Positions 1 through 9,365 of a DNA stretch of 64,000 bases are shown here, in pieces. Position 1 is the stretch's first letter. Each line of letters starts with the position of its first letter. The stretch lies in contig CAVZBX010000001.1 of the NCBI GenBank assembly GCA_963773655.1, positions 558,001 through 622,000 on the forward strand, given 5' to 3'. Origin of the DNA: DASSQJ01 sp963773655. GTDB taxonomy: Bacteria > Actinomycetota > Actinomycetes > Actinomycetales > Dermatophilaceae. The notes under the pieces are model-generated. The model saw nothing but the letters and a program-made list of their open reading frames with translations, searched no databases and was not told where the DNA came from. The translations under genes and the position numbers were made by a program.

Positions 1-977
1 TCGCGGCGCTCGGCGGTTCAGCGGTGGTGAGTGACGTCCTGGACCTGCTCGCCGACTCGGGCTCGCCGGTACCCCTCCTCACCCGCCGCGAGCCGCCGCT
101 GCCCGGCTGGGTGGGGCCGCTCGACCTCGTCATCGCGGTGAGCCAGTCCGGGCGGGCCGCCGGCCCGCTGGCCCTGGCCGCCGAGGCCGCGCGCCGTGGC
201 GCCGCGCTCCTCACCGTGGGGGCCGCGGACTCCCCGCTCGCGGAGGTCACCGCCCGCTCCCACGGCGTGCACGTCGAGATCGCGGTCCCTGCCCCGTCGT
301 CGCGCACTGCGCTGTGGTCGATGCTCACCCCGGTGCTGCTCGCGGCCGACGTCCTCGGTCTGGCCCACGCCCCCAGGGCGACGCTCCAGCAGGTCGCGGA
401 CGTCCTCGACGAGGTGGCCGAGGAGTGCCGGCCGTCCTCGGAGTCCTTCGTCAACCCCGCCAAGCTGCTCGCGACCGGCCTCGACGGCACCGTCCCGGTG
501 GTCCTCGGCGACGGCCCGCTCACCGGGGTGGCCGCAGCCCGGGCCGCAGCGATGCTCTCGCGCACCGCGCGGGTCCCGGCGCTGCACGGCGCACTTCCCG
601 ACGCCGCCTCGCAGGTCGTCGCCACCCTCGACGGCCCGTTCGGCAGCGGCGGCTCCGCCTCGGCCCCCGACGGTGGCCGCGACCTGTTCGCCGACCCCTT
701 CCTCGACGGCCCGCCCACGCCGCGCCTCGGGCTGCTCGCCCTGCGTGATCCCGACCTCGACCCTGCCGACATCGCCCTCGCCGACGCGGTCCTGGAGTCG
801 GCGCGCGAGTCCGGCGCGGTCGTGCTCGAGCAGCAGGCCCGGTCGGGCCACCCCGTCGAGCGGCTCGCCTCGCTGATGTCGGTCACCGACTTCGCGGCCA
901 CCTACCTCGCCCTCGGCCTGGGCCTGGACCCCGCCGTCAGCCGGCACGTTCTCGACCTGCGAGACCGCACCAGCTGA
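1..977 (+). CDS. SIS-domain phosphosugar isomerase-like protein, 5' truncated
   Basis: The frame is already open at position 3 and reads AALGGSAVVSDVL, which resembles the GGSA phosphosugar-binding loop of SIS/phosphoglucose-isomerase-type domains. The gene therefore starts upstream of the window and the in-frame GTG at 24 is not the real start. About 324 residues are visible. The C-terminal half has a second small alpha/beta half (VPVVLGDGPLTGVAAARAAA) typical of two-lobed SIS proteins. In mycobacteria a protein of this type (Rv3256c, TobH-like) sits between manB and manA, a few genes from ahcY and mtrAB; both of the latter are in this window, so the same mannose-metabolism neighbourhood is inferred. 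Whether it is a true sugar-phosphate isomerase or a regulatory paralog cannot be read from the sequence. It ends at TGA 975-977. Confidence 0.75.
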   Translation, partial: AALGGSAVVSDVLDLLADSGSPVPLLTRREPPLPGWVGPLDLVIAVSQSGRAAGPLALAAEAARRGAALLTVGAADSPLAEVTARSHGVHVEIAVPAPSSRTALWSMLTPVLLAADVLGLAHAPRATLQQVADVLDEVAEECRPSSESFVNPAKLLATGLDGTVPVVLGDGPLTGVAAARAAAMLSRTARVPALHGALPDAASQVVATLDGPFGSGGSASAPDGGRDLFADPFLDGPPTPRLGLLALRDPDLDPADIALADAVLESARESGAVVLEQQARSGHPVERLASLMSVTDFAATYLALGLGLDPAVSRHVLDLRDRTS

Positions 978-1259
978 GCCGGCGCCCAATCCTGTCGTCC
1001 TGAGGCCGTTGAGGGCCCGCCGGGCGGGCGCACTGCGCCCTACGATCCTCGGCATGGAGGGGTGGGCTCGCGCCACGCACCGGCGGCAGGGCCGGCGTGC
1101 ACCGGTGGTCGATCGCCGGCCCGGCCTGGGCCCGTCGCATCCGCCGACGCGTCACCGGGTGTGGGGACTGCCGATGCGGGCGGGGGTGACGATGCAGCAC
1201 GGGGCCCTGACGGGCCTGACCGCAGGGCTGGTACAGCTGTTCGGCGATACGCGCGGACG

Positions 1260-1808
1260 ATGCGCGCCCGGCTGCAGCGGACGATGATCGCGGGACTGGT
1301 GACGCTCGCCGCCGAGGCGGCGGTCGTCGGCGTCGTCGTCGGCATGCTGCTCGCGTGGGGGTTGGCCGGCGGCGACGGTGTCGATGCCCACCCTGTCTCG
1401 TCGCTTCTCGGCCTCCTCCTCTTCGGCGGGACCGTCGCGACCGCCGTCGTCGTCCTCGGCTTGTTCGACGGCTGGACGGGGGCGGTGGTCATCGCCGCGG
1501 TGTTGTCGGTCGGTGCGGGGGCCGCCGCGTGGCTGTCGCGGCAACCGGCCGAGCGTGACCGGCGCCCGTTGTACTGGGCCCTCGCGGGATCGGCACTGCT
1601 CCTCCCGGTCGCGGTGGGCTTCTTCGGTTCGGCGGATGCGGCGACACCGCGCCAGCTCCTCATCGCGGCCGTCGCGCCGGTGTCGCTACTGGTCGCCCTG
1701 GCGCCTCCCTGGGGCGACAGGGAGACGCGGCGGGATCCGATGGTCGTTCCCGCGCTCCTCACCCTGGCGGCGCCGGCGGGGGTGCTGGCCACGACCCTCC
1801 TCGCCTGA
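1260..1808 (+). CDS. hypothetical membrane protein, about six TM segments
   Basis: I recognise no family. Read from the ATG at 1260 the product is about 182 residues and almost wholly hydrophobic, with roughly six membrane spans. The first begins at the MIAGLVTLAAEAAVVG stretch and the last forms the C-terminus ending LATTLLA. The frame stays open upstream to a GTG at 1062, but that extension is Gly/Asp/Arg rich and looks like read-through of non-coding high-GC DNA, so I prefer 1260; an ATG at 1284 is also possible. No clear Shine-Dalgarno sequence precedes any of the candidates. It stands alone between the SIS gene and the convergent YbaK gene. The 282 bases before it hold no gene that I can support. 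Confidence 0.5.
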   Translation: MRARLQRTMIAGLVTLAAEAAVVGVVVGMLLAWGLAGGDGVDAHPVSSLLGLLLFGGTVATAVVVLGLFDGWTGAVVIAAVLSVGAGAAAWLSRQPAERDRRPLYWALAGSALLLPVAVGFFGSADAATPRQLLIAAVAPVSLLVALAPPWGDRETRRDPMVVPALLTLAAPAGVLATTLLA

Positions 1809-1866
1809 CGAGGGCCGGGTCCGGCGCGGCGCCCGACACCGCGACGGGATGGGCGTGCACCGGGCC

Positions 1867-2703
1867 TCAGCCGGACACCGGGCTCCGCGAGCGGTCGGGT
1901 CGACGGGGTCTCGTTCGTCCCGGAGGGTCCGACACTGGGCTCCGCGAGGGGTCGGGTCGGCTCGTCTCGCTCGTTCCGGAGGGTTCGACGGTGCGCTCCG
2001 CGAGGGGTGGCGTCAGCGGCTCTCGCTCGCTCGGGACGGATCGACCACGGGCGTCGCGAGGGGTCGGGTCGGTGGCTCTCGCTCGCTCGGGACGGACCGA
2101 CGGTGGGCGCGACAAGGAGCCGGTCCAGCGGTCCCGCTCGGCGCCCAGCGCGGGCACGGCAGGGTTCAGGCTGGCGGGTTGGGCGAGCGCGAGCCGTTCG
2201 GCGCCGGGCAGGCCCAGCAGGTCCACGCCGGTGACGAGCAGCTTCCCGGCCCGCACCCCACTGCCGATCACCACCTCGCCCGCCTCGACGACGGCGTCGT
2301 CGACGAGCACCGGCCAGTCGCTGGGCAGCCCGACGGGCGTGATGCCGCCGAACTCCATGCCGGTGAGCCCCACCGCTTCGTCCTGCGGCGCGAACGAGAT
2401 CTTCCGGACCCCGAGGTGGCGTCGCACGACGTTGTTGACGTCGGCCCGGTGGGTGGCGAGCACCATGACCGCCGCGAACGTCGTCACCCCCGCCCGACGC
2501 CCGGCCACGACCACGCAGTTGGCGCTGGCGCCCAGGGCGACGTCGTAGGCGTCGCAGAGGGCGGCAGTGTCGGCGAGCCCGGGGTCGATGGGCGCGACCA
2601 GGGCGCCGGGGATGTCGCGCACCGCCTCGGCAACCGACGGCGCCATGAGCTCGGGGCGGGCGATGGCAGGGGACCAGTCCAGGGTTCCGCGGGCACTGGG
2701 CAT
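1867..2703 (-). CDS. YbaK/EbsC-family aminoacyl-tRNA deacylase-like protein with repeat-encoded tail
   Basis: Family knowledge: YbaK/ProX-like domains hydrolyse mischarged aminoacyl-tRNAs in trans. The first about 195 residues fit this fold: a KISFAPQDEAVGLTGMEFGG stretch contains the conserved Lys/Phe and GxxxGGxxP-type region (GGITPVGLP), followed by a VVIGSGVRAGKLLV C-terminal strand. The start is the ATG at 2703 (MPSARGTLDW); an in-frame extension upstream to 2847 is Arg/Pro/Ser rich and unlikely to be translated. The last about 80 residues are Arg/Pro/Ser/Thr rich and are encoded by a 56-bp tandem repeat (1874-2118). The period is not a multiple of three, so each copy is read in a different frame. 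The tail is therefore probably non-functional sequence acquired by repeat expansion. It is convergent with the membrane gene at 1260. Confidence 0.8.
   Translation of the reverse strand: MPSARGTLDWSPAIARPELMAPSVAEAVRDIPGALVAPIDPGLADTAALCDAYDVALGASANCVVVAGRRAGVTTFAAVMVLATHRADVNNVVRRHLGVRKISFAPQDEAVGLTGMEFGGITPVGLPSDWPVLVDDAVVEAGEVVIGSGVRAGKLLVTGVDLLGLPGAERLALAQPASLNPAVPALGAERDRWTGSLSRPPSVRPERARATDPTPRDARGRSVPSEREPLTPPLAERTVEPSGTSETSRPDPSRSPVSDPPGRTRPRRPDRSRSPVSG
1874..2118. repeat. 56-bp tandem repeat (minisatellite), about 4.3 copies
   Basis: Copies start near 1875, 1931, 1987 and 2043, with a partial copy from 2099, at an exact 56-base spacing. Each contains a CTCCGCGAGGGGTCGGGTCG-like half and a CTCTCGCTCGCTCGGGACGG-like half; the two central copies are the closest to each other. 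The array overlaps the 3' end of the YbaK gene and stops at its folded domain. I see no other copy in the window. Confidence 0.85.
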
Positions 2704-2874
2704 GGAGCCGACGCTAGCGGAGCAGCCACCCGAACGGAGTGGACCGCGACGGCAACAGAACGACGGTCGAACACGGGGAGTGGGACGGCGCTTCGGACGG
2801 CTGAGGCCCCGGGCCGAGGCAATCACGGGCAGGCGCGTGCTGTCCACGGTCCACGGCCACGGCTACGGCCACGG

Positions 2875-4257
2875 CTACGTCCGGCGGTGGAACACGACGT
2901 GCTTCCGCCCGTCGACATCGCTGATGGTGTGGTCGTACTTCTTGTCGTGAGCGCGTCGGTGGTGCCAGCCGCACAACGGCACGGCGAGGTGGAGATCCGT
3001 CGGACCGCCGACGCCCCACGGATCCTCGTGGTGCAGGTCGCACCAGGCGTACGGACGGTCGCACCCCTCCGCCGCGCACTCGTCATAGACGGTCGCGAGC
3101 GCGGTGTGTTGCCGTTCGCTGAAGAAGCGGGTGGTCCGACCGAGGTCGAGCGGAACGCTCGCCCCGCCCAGCACGGCCGGGATGATGCCTGCCCCGCACG
3201 CCAGCCGGCGCGCCTGGGCTGCGGAGAGGTCATGCCCGGTGTCGAGGTGCGCGACGCCGACCTCGGCTCGCAGTGCCTCGAGGTCGACAGTGACGACGAC
3301 GTTCGCCGCATTCCGGCCCGGCAGCCGGTCGGTGGGGAGGTGCTCGAGGATCTCGACGAACGCCTCCCCGTAGCGGCGTGCCCAGTCGAGGGGCTGAACC
3401 GACCCTGCCGCGCTCGCGCCACCGACCTCGCCACCCGCGCGGTCTCGACGCGGCGACGCGATCTGCTGGACGACCTTCCTCAGGATCGCCCCGGCAAGCG
3501 CAGGCACCGTGAAGTGGCCCGACACCGTGCCGTCACGGTTGTCATGCATGGTCAGCCGCACCCGGGCCGCGGCCCGCTCCTCCTCGCCGCGCAGCTCGGC
3601 ATCCTCGTGCGCGGCCACCTCGGCGGCGGTGCGGTCGGCGGCCTCGAGCGCCCGTCGCGCCGCGCGCCGCAGCCGCGGCGGGTCGAGCCGACGGGCCTTG
3701 GCGACCAACGCGGCCTCCACCCGGGCGCGCTCATCGGCGCTCAACGCGTCGGGAAGTCGCGACACCGTGCCGGAGATGATCGCGGCGTGCTCCGCGGACA
3801 CCTCACCGGCCGAGAGCGCCTCCCGGGTCGCCGGCAGCGAGGCGTCGAGCGCCACGGCAAGCCCCACCGTGCCGGCTGCCTCCGCCCCGCCGGTGCGGGT
3901 GTGCACCGCGAGCCACGGCGCCGTGCCGCTCATCCCGGAGGACTCGGCGACGCGCTCGCGGTCGGCGGCGGCCACCATCTGCAGCTTGATGGCCTGCATC
4001 CGCGCGATCGCCCGGTCCGCCGACGCCAGGTCGTTGCCCGTCACCGGCCCCACCACGACGCCGGAGGCGATCTCGTCGAGGACGGCGTGCACCCGTGCCA
4101 CCGCCTCGGCCGCCGGCACGCCTGTCCCCACGGCCACTTGTCCCGCCGCCGGCACCCCCGCCCCCACGGCCACCTGCCCCGCCGCCGGCACAGCCGCCCC
4201 CTCGGCCACCGGCACGGGCGCCGGGGCCGGCAGAGGCGAGGCCGCAGGAGAGCTCAT
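2875..4257 (-). CDS. DUF222 / HNH endonuclease-domain protein
   Basis: The protein is 460 residues, with the usual actinobacterial layout of a long helical DUF222 region and a C-terminal HNH zinc-nuclease motif. At the C-terminus CDRPYAWCDLHHEDPWGVGG is followed by LCGWHHRRAH, giving the Cys pairs and the HH and H of the beta-beta-alpha metal fold. The ATG at 4257 is chosen because a strong GGAGGG Shine-Dalgarno lies just upstream of it. The open frame beyond it covers the divergent CDF gene. Residues near 15-50 contain a duplicated 12-residue Pro/Ala/Gly/Val unit (PAAGQVAVGAGV), matched by a 36-base repeat in the DNA. Such genes are usually multicopy in actinobacterial genomes. Their biological role is not established, and nuclease activity is inferred only. 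Confidence 0.88.
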   Translation of the reverse strand: MSSPAASPLPAPAPVPVAEGAAVPAAGQVAVGAGVPAAGQVAVGTGVPAAEAVARVHAVLDEIASGVVVGPVTGNDLASADRAIARMQAIKLQMVAAADRERVAESSGMSGTAPWLAVHTRTGGAEAAGTVGLAVALDASLPATREALSAGEVSAEHAAIISGTVSRLPDALSADERARVEAALVAKARRLDPPRLRRAARRALEAADRTAAEVAAHEDAELRGEEERAAARVRLTMHDNRDGTVSGHFTVPALAGAILRKVVQQIASPRRDRAGGEVGGASAAGSVQPLDWARRYGEAFVEILEHLPTDRLPGRNAANVVVTVDLEALRAEVGVAHLDTGHDLSAAQARRLACGAGIIPAVLGGASVPLDLGRTTRFFSERQHTALATVYDECAAEGCDRPYAWCDLHHEDPWGVGGPTDLHLAVPLCGWHHRRAHDKKYDHTISDVDGRKHVVFHRRT

Positions 4258-4381
4258 GCCCCCACCCTCCGCCCCGCACCACGCCGTCACCACCCCCCTC
4301 CCGACCCTGTGGACAACCGACGACAAAGGGCGTGCCTGTGGACGACCGCACACCCCCATCACCCGCCTAGGATCACGAACC

Positions 4382-5399
4382 ATGTCGACAGAGGGTGGGA
4401 AGAAGGCCGTCATCGCGGCGATGCTGGCCAACCTGGGCATCGCCATCACCAAGTTCATCGCCTTCCTCCTCACCGGGTTCTCCTCGATGCTCGCCGAGAG
4501 CATCCACTCGGTGGCCGACACCAGCAACCAGGTGCTCCTGCTGATCGGCGGCAAGCGGGCCGACCGTGCCGCCACCCCGCAGCACCCGTTCGGGTTCGGC
4601 CGCGAGCGGTACGTCTACTCGTTCGTCGTCGCGATCATCCTGTTCAGCCTCGGTGGCCTCTTCGCCCTGTACGAGGCGTGGCACAAGTACCAGGAGGTCA
4701 GTGGCGAGTCCGACTACGACCCCTTCGAGTCACGGTGGTGGTGGGTGCCGGTCGTCGTGCTCGTCATCGCCATCGGGATGGAGGGGATGAGCTTCCGCAC
4801 CGCGGTCAAGGAGTCGAACAAGACCCGGGGCAAGCGCTCGTGGCTGCGCTTCGTCAAGAGCTCGAAGTCGCCGGAGCTGCCGGTCATCCTCCTCGAGGAC
4901 TTCGGCGCGCTCATCGGCCTGCACCTTCGCCCTGCTGGGCGTCGGCCTCATGCTCCTCACCGGCAACCCGATCTTCGACGTGCTCGGCTCCGCGATGATC
5001 GGGGTGCTCCTCGTCATCATCGCCGCCTTCCTGGCCATGGAGATGAAGAGCCTCCTCGTCGGGGAGGCCGCCACCATCAAGCACCAGGAGGCGATCGCCG
5101 AGGCGCTCCAGGCCCCGGAGACCATCGACCGGGTCATCCACATGCGGACCATGCACCTCGGCCCGGAGGAGCTGCTCGTCGCCGCCAAGCTGGCCGTCGG
5201 CAGGACCGACCACGCCGACGTCGTGGCCCGGGCGATCGACGACGCCGAACGCGCGGCCAGGGCGGCGGTGCCGGACCTCGACCTCGTCATCTACATCGAG
5301 CCCGACGTCGACCGCGACGCCGGGCGGACGCCGACGGGGGAGCGCCTCGCCGCCACCGGCGGCGACGTCCCGCACGGCGAGCACGCCGACGGCGGCTGA
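4382..5399 (+). CDS. cation diffusion facilitator family metal transporter (one frameshift)
   Basis: CDF proteins export Zn2+/Cd2+/Mn2+ across the membrane by proton antiport. The N-terminal part shows SMLAESIHSVADTSNQ, with the HxxxD metal-binding pair of TM2, then HPFGFGRERY, a signature of this subfamily. TM spans follow, then a cytoplasmic alpha/beta domain (VIHMRTMHLGPEELLV) typical of CDF C-termini. The start is the ATG at 4382, with a TAGGAT hexamer just upstream that could be a -10 box. The frame breaks at about 4922, where one extra C turns LTFALLG into a shifted frame; the protein resumes in the next frame through MLLTGNPIFDVLGS to TGA at 5397-5399. Corrected length is about 339 residues. 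I regard the shift as a probable sequence error. The gene is divergent from the HNH gene. Confidence 0.85.
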
Positions 5400-5763
5400 C
5401 CGCCGACTCGCCCGTTCCCGCCAACCCGCTGCGAGACCGGCGGATGTCGTGCAGACTCGGCCCGGCGTCGGGGGACGCCGGCCCGGCACGGCTGTCGGGG
5501 ATGCAGGCTCGGCACGGCTGTCGGGGATGCAGGCGCTGGTCCGGCTGCGCTTCTGCGCAGGCGCCCGCCGGATGCAGGCGCTGGCCGTTACCGATACCAC
5601 GTCCTGCGTGGCGAGTGCGCCCAGGTCGCCAGATGACGACGCGCTCGATTGCAGCGCTTTGCGGTGCCGCGGTCGGGCGGCGCTGCGCATGAATCTCCGC
5701 CGAAAGCGGCCGCTGCGCCCAATCTCCGGCGCCGCCCCTGCTGATTGCCGCAGGATGCGGTGT
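5400..5763. other. intergenic stretch with a 26-bp tandem duplication
   Basis: No convincing gene lies between the CDF gene and the acyltransferase. The unit GGCACGGCTGTCGGGGATGC plus six further bases is present twice, at 5485-5508 and 5511-5534 (period 26). The phrase GGATGCAGGC then recurs near 5570. From about 5620 onward the base composition becomes visibly less G+C rich, marking the edge of the envelope-gene region. I see no terminator with a clear T-run. Confidence 0.55.
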
Positions 5764-6921
5764 ATGCCTGAGGGGAGAAGCCGCCGCCTGGCGTCGCTAG
5801 ATGGGCTGCGAGGCGTGGCGGCACTGGTCGTTGTTCTTCACCACACAGCCCTGACGGTACCGGCCCTCGTTGCGGCGTCAATCGAACGGACTGGAACCAC
5901 AGGATGGGCCTGGTGGTTGACGAACACCCCGCTTCACCTGTTGTGGGGAGGGCACGAGGCGGTGTACGTGTTCTTCGTCCTGTCCGGGTTCGTGCTTGTC
6001 CGACCGTTCGTAGGCGACGGTACGGCCACGTGGAGCTCGTACTACCGGACACGACTCTTGCGGTTGTACCTCCCGGTGTGGGGTGCCTTGCTCTTCGCGG
6101 TCGCGCTGTGGGCCGCGTTCGGCCGCTCCACCACGACCGGCAGCTCGTGGGTCGACGGTCATGCAGCTCCGCCAACCCTCGCGTCGGTGCTTGGTGACCT
6201 GACCCTGGTGGCGCCTTCGTTCTTGGACAGTTCGTTGTGGTCCTTGAAGTGGGAGGTGGCGTTCTCCCTTCTGCTTCCGGTCTATGTAGCCACCGCTACC
6301 GCTTGTCGGAAGTGGGGTGCGTGGACCCTGATTCTTCCGCCGGTACTTGTGATGGCGGGGATGCTTGTTCGCTCCCCGGCCATGACGTACATGCCCATGT
6401 TCCTGATGGGCAGCCTGCTAGCCCTCAGGCTGCGTTCGCCCAACTCACCAAGCACGCCCATGCCACCACGGTGGAGCGTGACACTGGGAGTGATGTCGGT
6501 TGCCCTGCTGACAACCAGTTGGTGGTCTCCGGTGCGAGGGGCCGCGGGCACGGCGTTGGCCGTCGTGGGGGCAGCGTTGGTCCTTGTTCTCTTCCTCAAG
6601 TCCCCTGGAGTGGTGCGTGTCGCCGAGCACAAGATCGCCCAGACTCTTGGCAGGTGGTCGTTCAGCCTCTACCTCGTGCACGCCCCGCTGGTGATCACCC
6701 TCGTCGGTGCCGTGGTCTTGCCACCTGCCACCCTCGCCCCCCTCGTACTGGCTCTCTCGCTGAGCTGTGCAGCGCTGTTCCACCGGCTGGTTGAGCTGCC
6801 GGCCCTCGCTTTCGCCCGGCGGCAGGGGAGCCGAACCCCGCGGAAGATGGATGGCGCTCAGAGCAATCAAGTCATGCACCCAGGGACAGGGGCCCACGGC
6901 GCGAGTCTGAACGTGGACTAG
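5764..6921 (+). CDS. acyltransferase-3 family membrane O-acyltransferase
   Basis: Acyltransferase-3 proteins transfer acetyl or other acyl groups to extracytoplasmic sugars and lipids. The product is about 385 residues with around ten membrane spans. The N-terminus reads LASLDGLRGVAALVVVLHH, the family hallmark with the conserved catalytic-region His, and FFVLSGFVLVRPF follows. SLWSLKWEVAFSLLLP matches the conserved SLxxExxF segment, and WSFSLYLVHAPL is the usual near-C-terminal helix. I chose ATG 5764; ATG 5755 is an alternative, and the longer frame back to 5449 lacks family similarity. Base composition is lower in G+C than the surrounding housekeeping genes, suggesting transfer. It is probably a single-gene unit; a decayed relative lies at about 9480. 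Confidence 0.88.
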   Translation: MPEGRSRRLASLDGLRGVAALVVVLHHTALTVPALVAASIERTGTTGWAWWLTNTPLHLLWGGHEAVYVFFVLSGFVLVRPFVGDGTATWSSYYRTRLLRLYLPVWGALLFAVALWAAFGRSTTTGSSWVDGHAAPPTLASVLGDLTLVAPSFLDSSLWSLKWEVAFSLLLPVYVATATACRKWGAWTLILPPVLVMAGMLVRSPAMTYMPMFLMGSLLALRLRSPNSPSTPMPPRWSVTLGVMSVALLTTSWWSPVRGAAGTALAVVGAALVLVLFLKSPGVVRVAEHKIAQTLGRWSFSLYLVHAPLVITLVGAVVLPPATLAPLVLALSLSCAALFHRLVELPALAFARRQGSRTPRKMDGAQSNQVMHPGTGAHGASLNVD

Positions 6922-7029
6922 CGGTAACCAAACCCGCCAAGCCAAAGGAGCACCGACCCGCCGCACCCCCTGCGGATGCGGCAGGCCGGCGGCCTGTGAT
7001 GCCGCCCAAGTACCCAGTGGCGGTGCGCT

Positions 7030-7266
7030 CTACTCCTGCCTGGACGACGAGCCGATGCCGGTCTCCGGGCTGACGTCCACGTGGTCGCCCATCGCCTCGG
7101 CGCGCCTCGCCGCCTCCTGTCCGAGCGCCCACACCTCCTGCGTCTCGGCGTCGCGGGCCTCGGCGTCGCGCTCGGCCTGCTCCCGGGCGGCAGCCGCACG
7201 GTCCTCGCGGGCCTGGTCGAGCTGCTCGTCGGTGGGCTCGGCGTCGGGCGTGGGCAGGTCGGTCAC
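7030..7266 (-). CDS. small charged helical hypothetical protein
   Basis: This is a 78-residue product read from a GTG at 7266, chosen because GAGGGAGA lies five bases upstream; the longer in-frame ORF to 7347 has no better signal. The sequence is dominated by an Ala/Arg/Glu/Asp-rich stretch (DRAAAAREQAERDAEARDAE), expected to be one long helix or coiled coil. There are no membrane spans and no cysteines. I recognise no family. It is divergent from the small membrane gene at 7460. Strong ribosome binding and typical codon use are the only evidence that it is real. Confidence 0.55.
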   Translation of the reverse strand: MTDLPTPDAEPTDEQLDQAREDRAAAAREQAERDAEARDAETQEVWALGQEAARRAEAMGDHVDVSPETGIGSSSRQE

Positions 7267-7459
7267 GGCGGTCTCCCTCGGTGGTTGTCCAACCATTTGA
7301 ACCCGTACCGCCGCGGATCGGGGCTTTGCTGACCTGCGGTTTCGCAACCAGTGGGACTTGCGTGGTCGAGTGTGACGCAGATTCCCGATCGGTGAGGAGT
7401 GCTACTCGCCATGCGCGTCGGACCCCGCCTACGCTGGAAATCTCTCGTCCGAAGGCAGG

Positions 7460-7663
7460 GTGACGATGATGATGTTCGACGGATTGACCAACGGCCTCCG
7501 CTGGATCTTCTGGGGCTGCGTGTACCTGACCGTCCTGATGACTGCCGCCCTGGTCATCGTGCAGTTGCCATTGCCGGACCAGGTCAAGATGGGCATGGTC
7601 CTCGTCTTCATGTTCGGCATCGCGGTGGACGTCAAGAGCAAGCGAGAACCTCAGACCGCCTGA
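7460..7663 (+). CDS. small two-span membrane protein
   Basis: The product is 63-67 residues, beginning at GTG 7460 or at one of the ATGs 7466/7469/7472; the AAGGCAGGG upstream fits the ATG starts best. Two hydrophobic helices are visible (WIFWGCVYLTVLMTAALVIV and MGMVLVFMFGIAVDV), with a short charged tail KSKREPQ. A TACGCT hexamer near 7427 could be its -10 box. I recognise no family. It lies in front of ahcY, separated by about 130 bases, and shows no sign of co-transcription beyond orientation. The 193 bases between it and the divergent gene at 7266 hold only the two control regions. Confidence 0.5.
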   Translation: MTMMMFDGLTNGLRWIFWGCVYLTVLMTAALVIVQLPLPDQVKMGMVLVFMFGIAVDVKSKREPQTA

Positions 7664-7796
7664 GCGCGCGGGGCTGCCGGGGCGTCTGCGTTACCCTGAT
7701 GGCCTGCCGGCGCGGGTGATAACCCTCGACGAACGCGGCCCAGATGGGCGACGCCGGGTCAACCACGAACGCACGACTCTGCCAAGGAGCTCACGC

Positions 7797-9249
7797 ATGC
7801 CCGTTGACCACAAGGTCCGCGACCTCGGCCTCGCGGAGGCCGGCCGCCACCAGATCCGACTCGCCGAGCACGAGATGCCCGGCCTGATGTCGCTGCGCGC
7901 CGAGTACGGCGAGGCGCAGCCGCTCAAGGGCGCCCGCATCGCCGGGTCGCTGCACATGACCGTCCAGACCGCCGTGCTCATCGAGACCCTCATCGCGCTC
8001 GGCGCCGAGGTGCGCTGGGCCTCCTGCAACATCTACTCCACCCAGGACGAGGCGGCCGCGGCCGTCGTCGTCGGCCCGAACGGCACCCCCGACGACCCGC
8101 AGGGCGTGCCCGTCTTCGCCTGGAAGGGCGAGACGCTCGAGGAGTACTGGGAGTGCACCGAGCGGATCCTCACCTGGCCCGGCGACACCTTCGCCAACAT
8201 GATCCTCGACGACGGCGGCGACGCCACGATGCTCGTCCACAAGGGCAAGGAGTGGGAGACCGCCGGCCAGGTGCCGCCGAACGCCGAGGAGGACTCCGAG
8301 GAGTTCCACGTCTTCAAGGCCCTCGTCCGGCGCACCATGGCCACCGACCACCAGAAGTGGACCCGCATCGCCGCCGAGATCAAGGGCGTCACCGAGGAGA
8401 CCACCACCGGCGTCCACCGGCTCTACCAGCTGGCCGAGACCGGTGACCTGCTCTTCCCGGCGATCAACGTCAACGACTCGGTCACCAAGTCCAAGTTCGA
8501 CAACAAGTACGGCTGCCGCCACAGCGTCCTCGACGGCCTCAACCGCGCCACCGACGTCCTCATCGGCGGCAAGGTCGCCGTCGTCGCCGGGCTACGGCGA
8601 CGTCGGCAAGGGCTGCGCCGACGCGCTCCGCGGCCAGGGCGCCCGCGTCATCGTCACCGAGATCGACCCGATCTGCGCCCTCCAGGCGGCGATGGACGGC
8701 TACCAGGTCGCGACGATGGACAGCGTCGTCGACCAGGCCGACATCTTCGTCACCGCCACCGGCTGCTTCAACGTCATCACCGCCGAGCACATGCAGCGGA
8801 TGAAGAACAAGGCGGTCGTCGCCAACATCGGCCACTTCGACAACGAGATCGACATGGCCGGCCTCGCCAAGCTGCCCGGCGTGACGAAGACCGAGATCAA
8901 GCCGCAGGTGCACGAGTGGACCCTCGACGACGGCGACTCGATCATCGTGCTCTCCGAGGGCCGGCTGATGAACCTCGGCAACGCCACCGGCCACCCGAGC
9001 TTCGTCATGTCCAACTCGTTCTCGAACCAGACGATCGCCCAGGTCGAGCTGTTCACCAAGCACGACGAGTACTACGACGAGGACGGCAACCCCACCGTCA
9101 CGACGCTCCCCAAGCACCTCGACGAGAAGGTCGCCGAGCTGCACCTCGAGGCCCTCGGGGTCGAGCTGACCGAGCTCACCAAGGAGCAGGCCGAGTACCT
9201 CGGCGTCGACGTCGCCGGCCCGTACAAGCCGGACCACTACCGGTACTGA
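7797..9249 (+). CDS. ahcY: adenosylhomocysteinase (one frameshift)
   Basis: The enzyme hydrolyses S-adenosylhomocysteine to adenosine and homocysteine, regenerating the activated methyl cycle. ATG 7797 follows an AAGGAG box six bases upstream. Conserved family blocks are present: GSLHMTVQTAVLIETL and CNIYSTQDEAAAA for substrate binding, DDGGDATMLVHKG, the NAD-binding loop GYGDVGKGCA, NIGHFDNEIDM, and the invariant C-terminal end PDHYRY that reaches into the neighbouring subunit. The frame breaks at about 8590, exactly in the NAD loop, by one extra G in GCCGGGCTACGG, and continues in the next frame to TGA 9247-9249. Corrected length is about 484 residues. Because the gene is usually single copy and the flanks are perfect, the shift is almost certainly an assembly error. 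A perfect hairpin terminator follows. Confidence 0.95.
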
Positions 9250-9279
9250 CCACCTTGCATCCTGTCGGCGGGCAGGCAG

Positions 9280-9312
9280 AGGCGCCGCCGGGCCGAGTGC
9301 CCGGCGGCGCCT
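9280..9312 (+). terminator. hairpin terminator after ahcY
   Basis: A perfect 13-bp stem (AGGCGCCGCCGGG, loop CCGAGTG, CCCGGCGGCGCCT) starts 31 bases after the ahcY stop. There is no strong T-run, which is common for actinobacterial terminators. Confidence 0.75.
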
Positions 9313-9365
9313 CGTCGGTTGCGCAGTATCGACGTCAGGATCCGTGTCAAGTCCGACCCCCGACC

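Noticed and set aside
2875..4257. The HNH protein as a homing endonuclease or part of a defence island
   Set aside because: It is a free-standing DUF222 protein of a common multicopy actinobacterial type, with no intron, intein or defence gene beside it.
1378..4998. A 1,206-codon forward open frame
   Set aside because: It is the shadow of the reverse-strand YbaK and HNH genes plus part of the CDF gene in a wrong frame; composition is Arg/His/Pro/Ser-rich and no domain is visible.
7664..7796. SAH riboswitch upstream of ahcY
   Set aside because: I looked for the conserved core and pseudoknot halves in the 130-base leader and could not pair them convincingly; a plain AAGGAG ribosome site is present.
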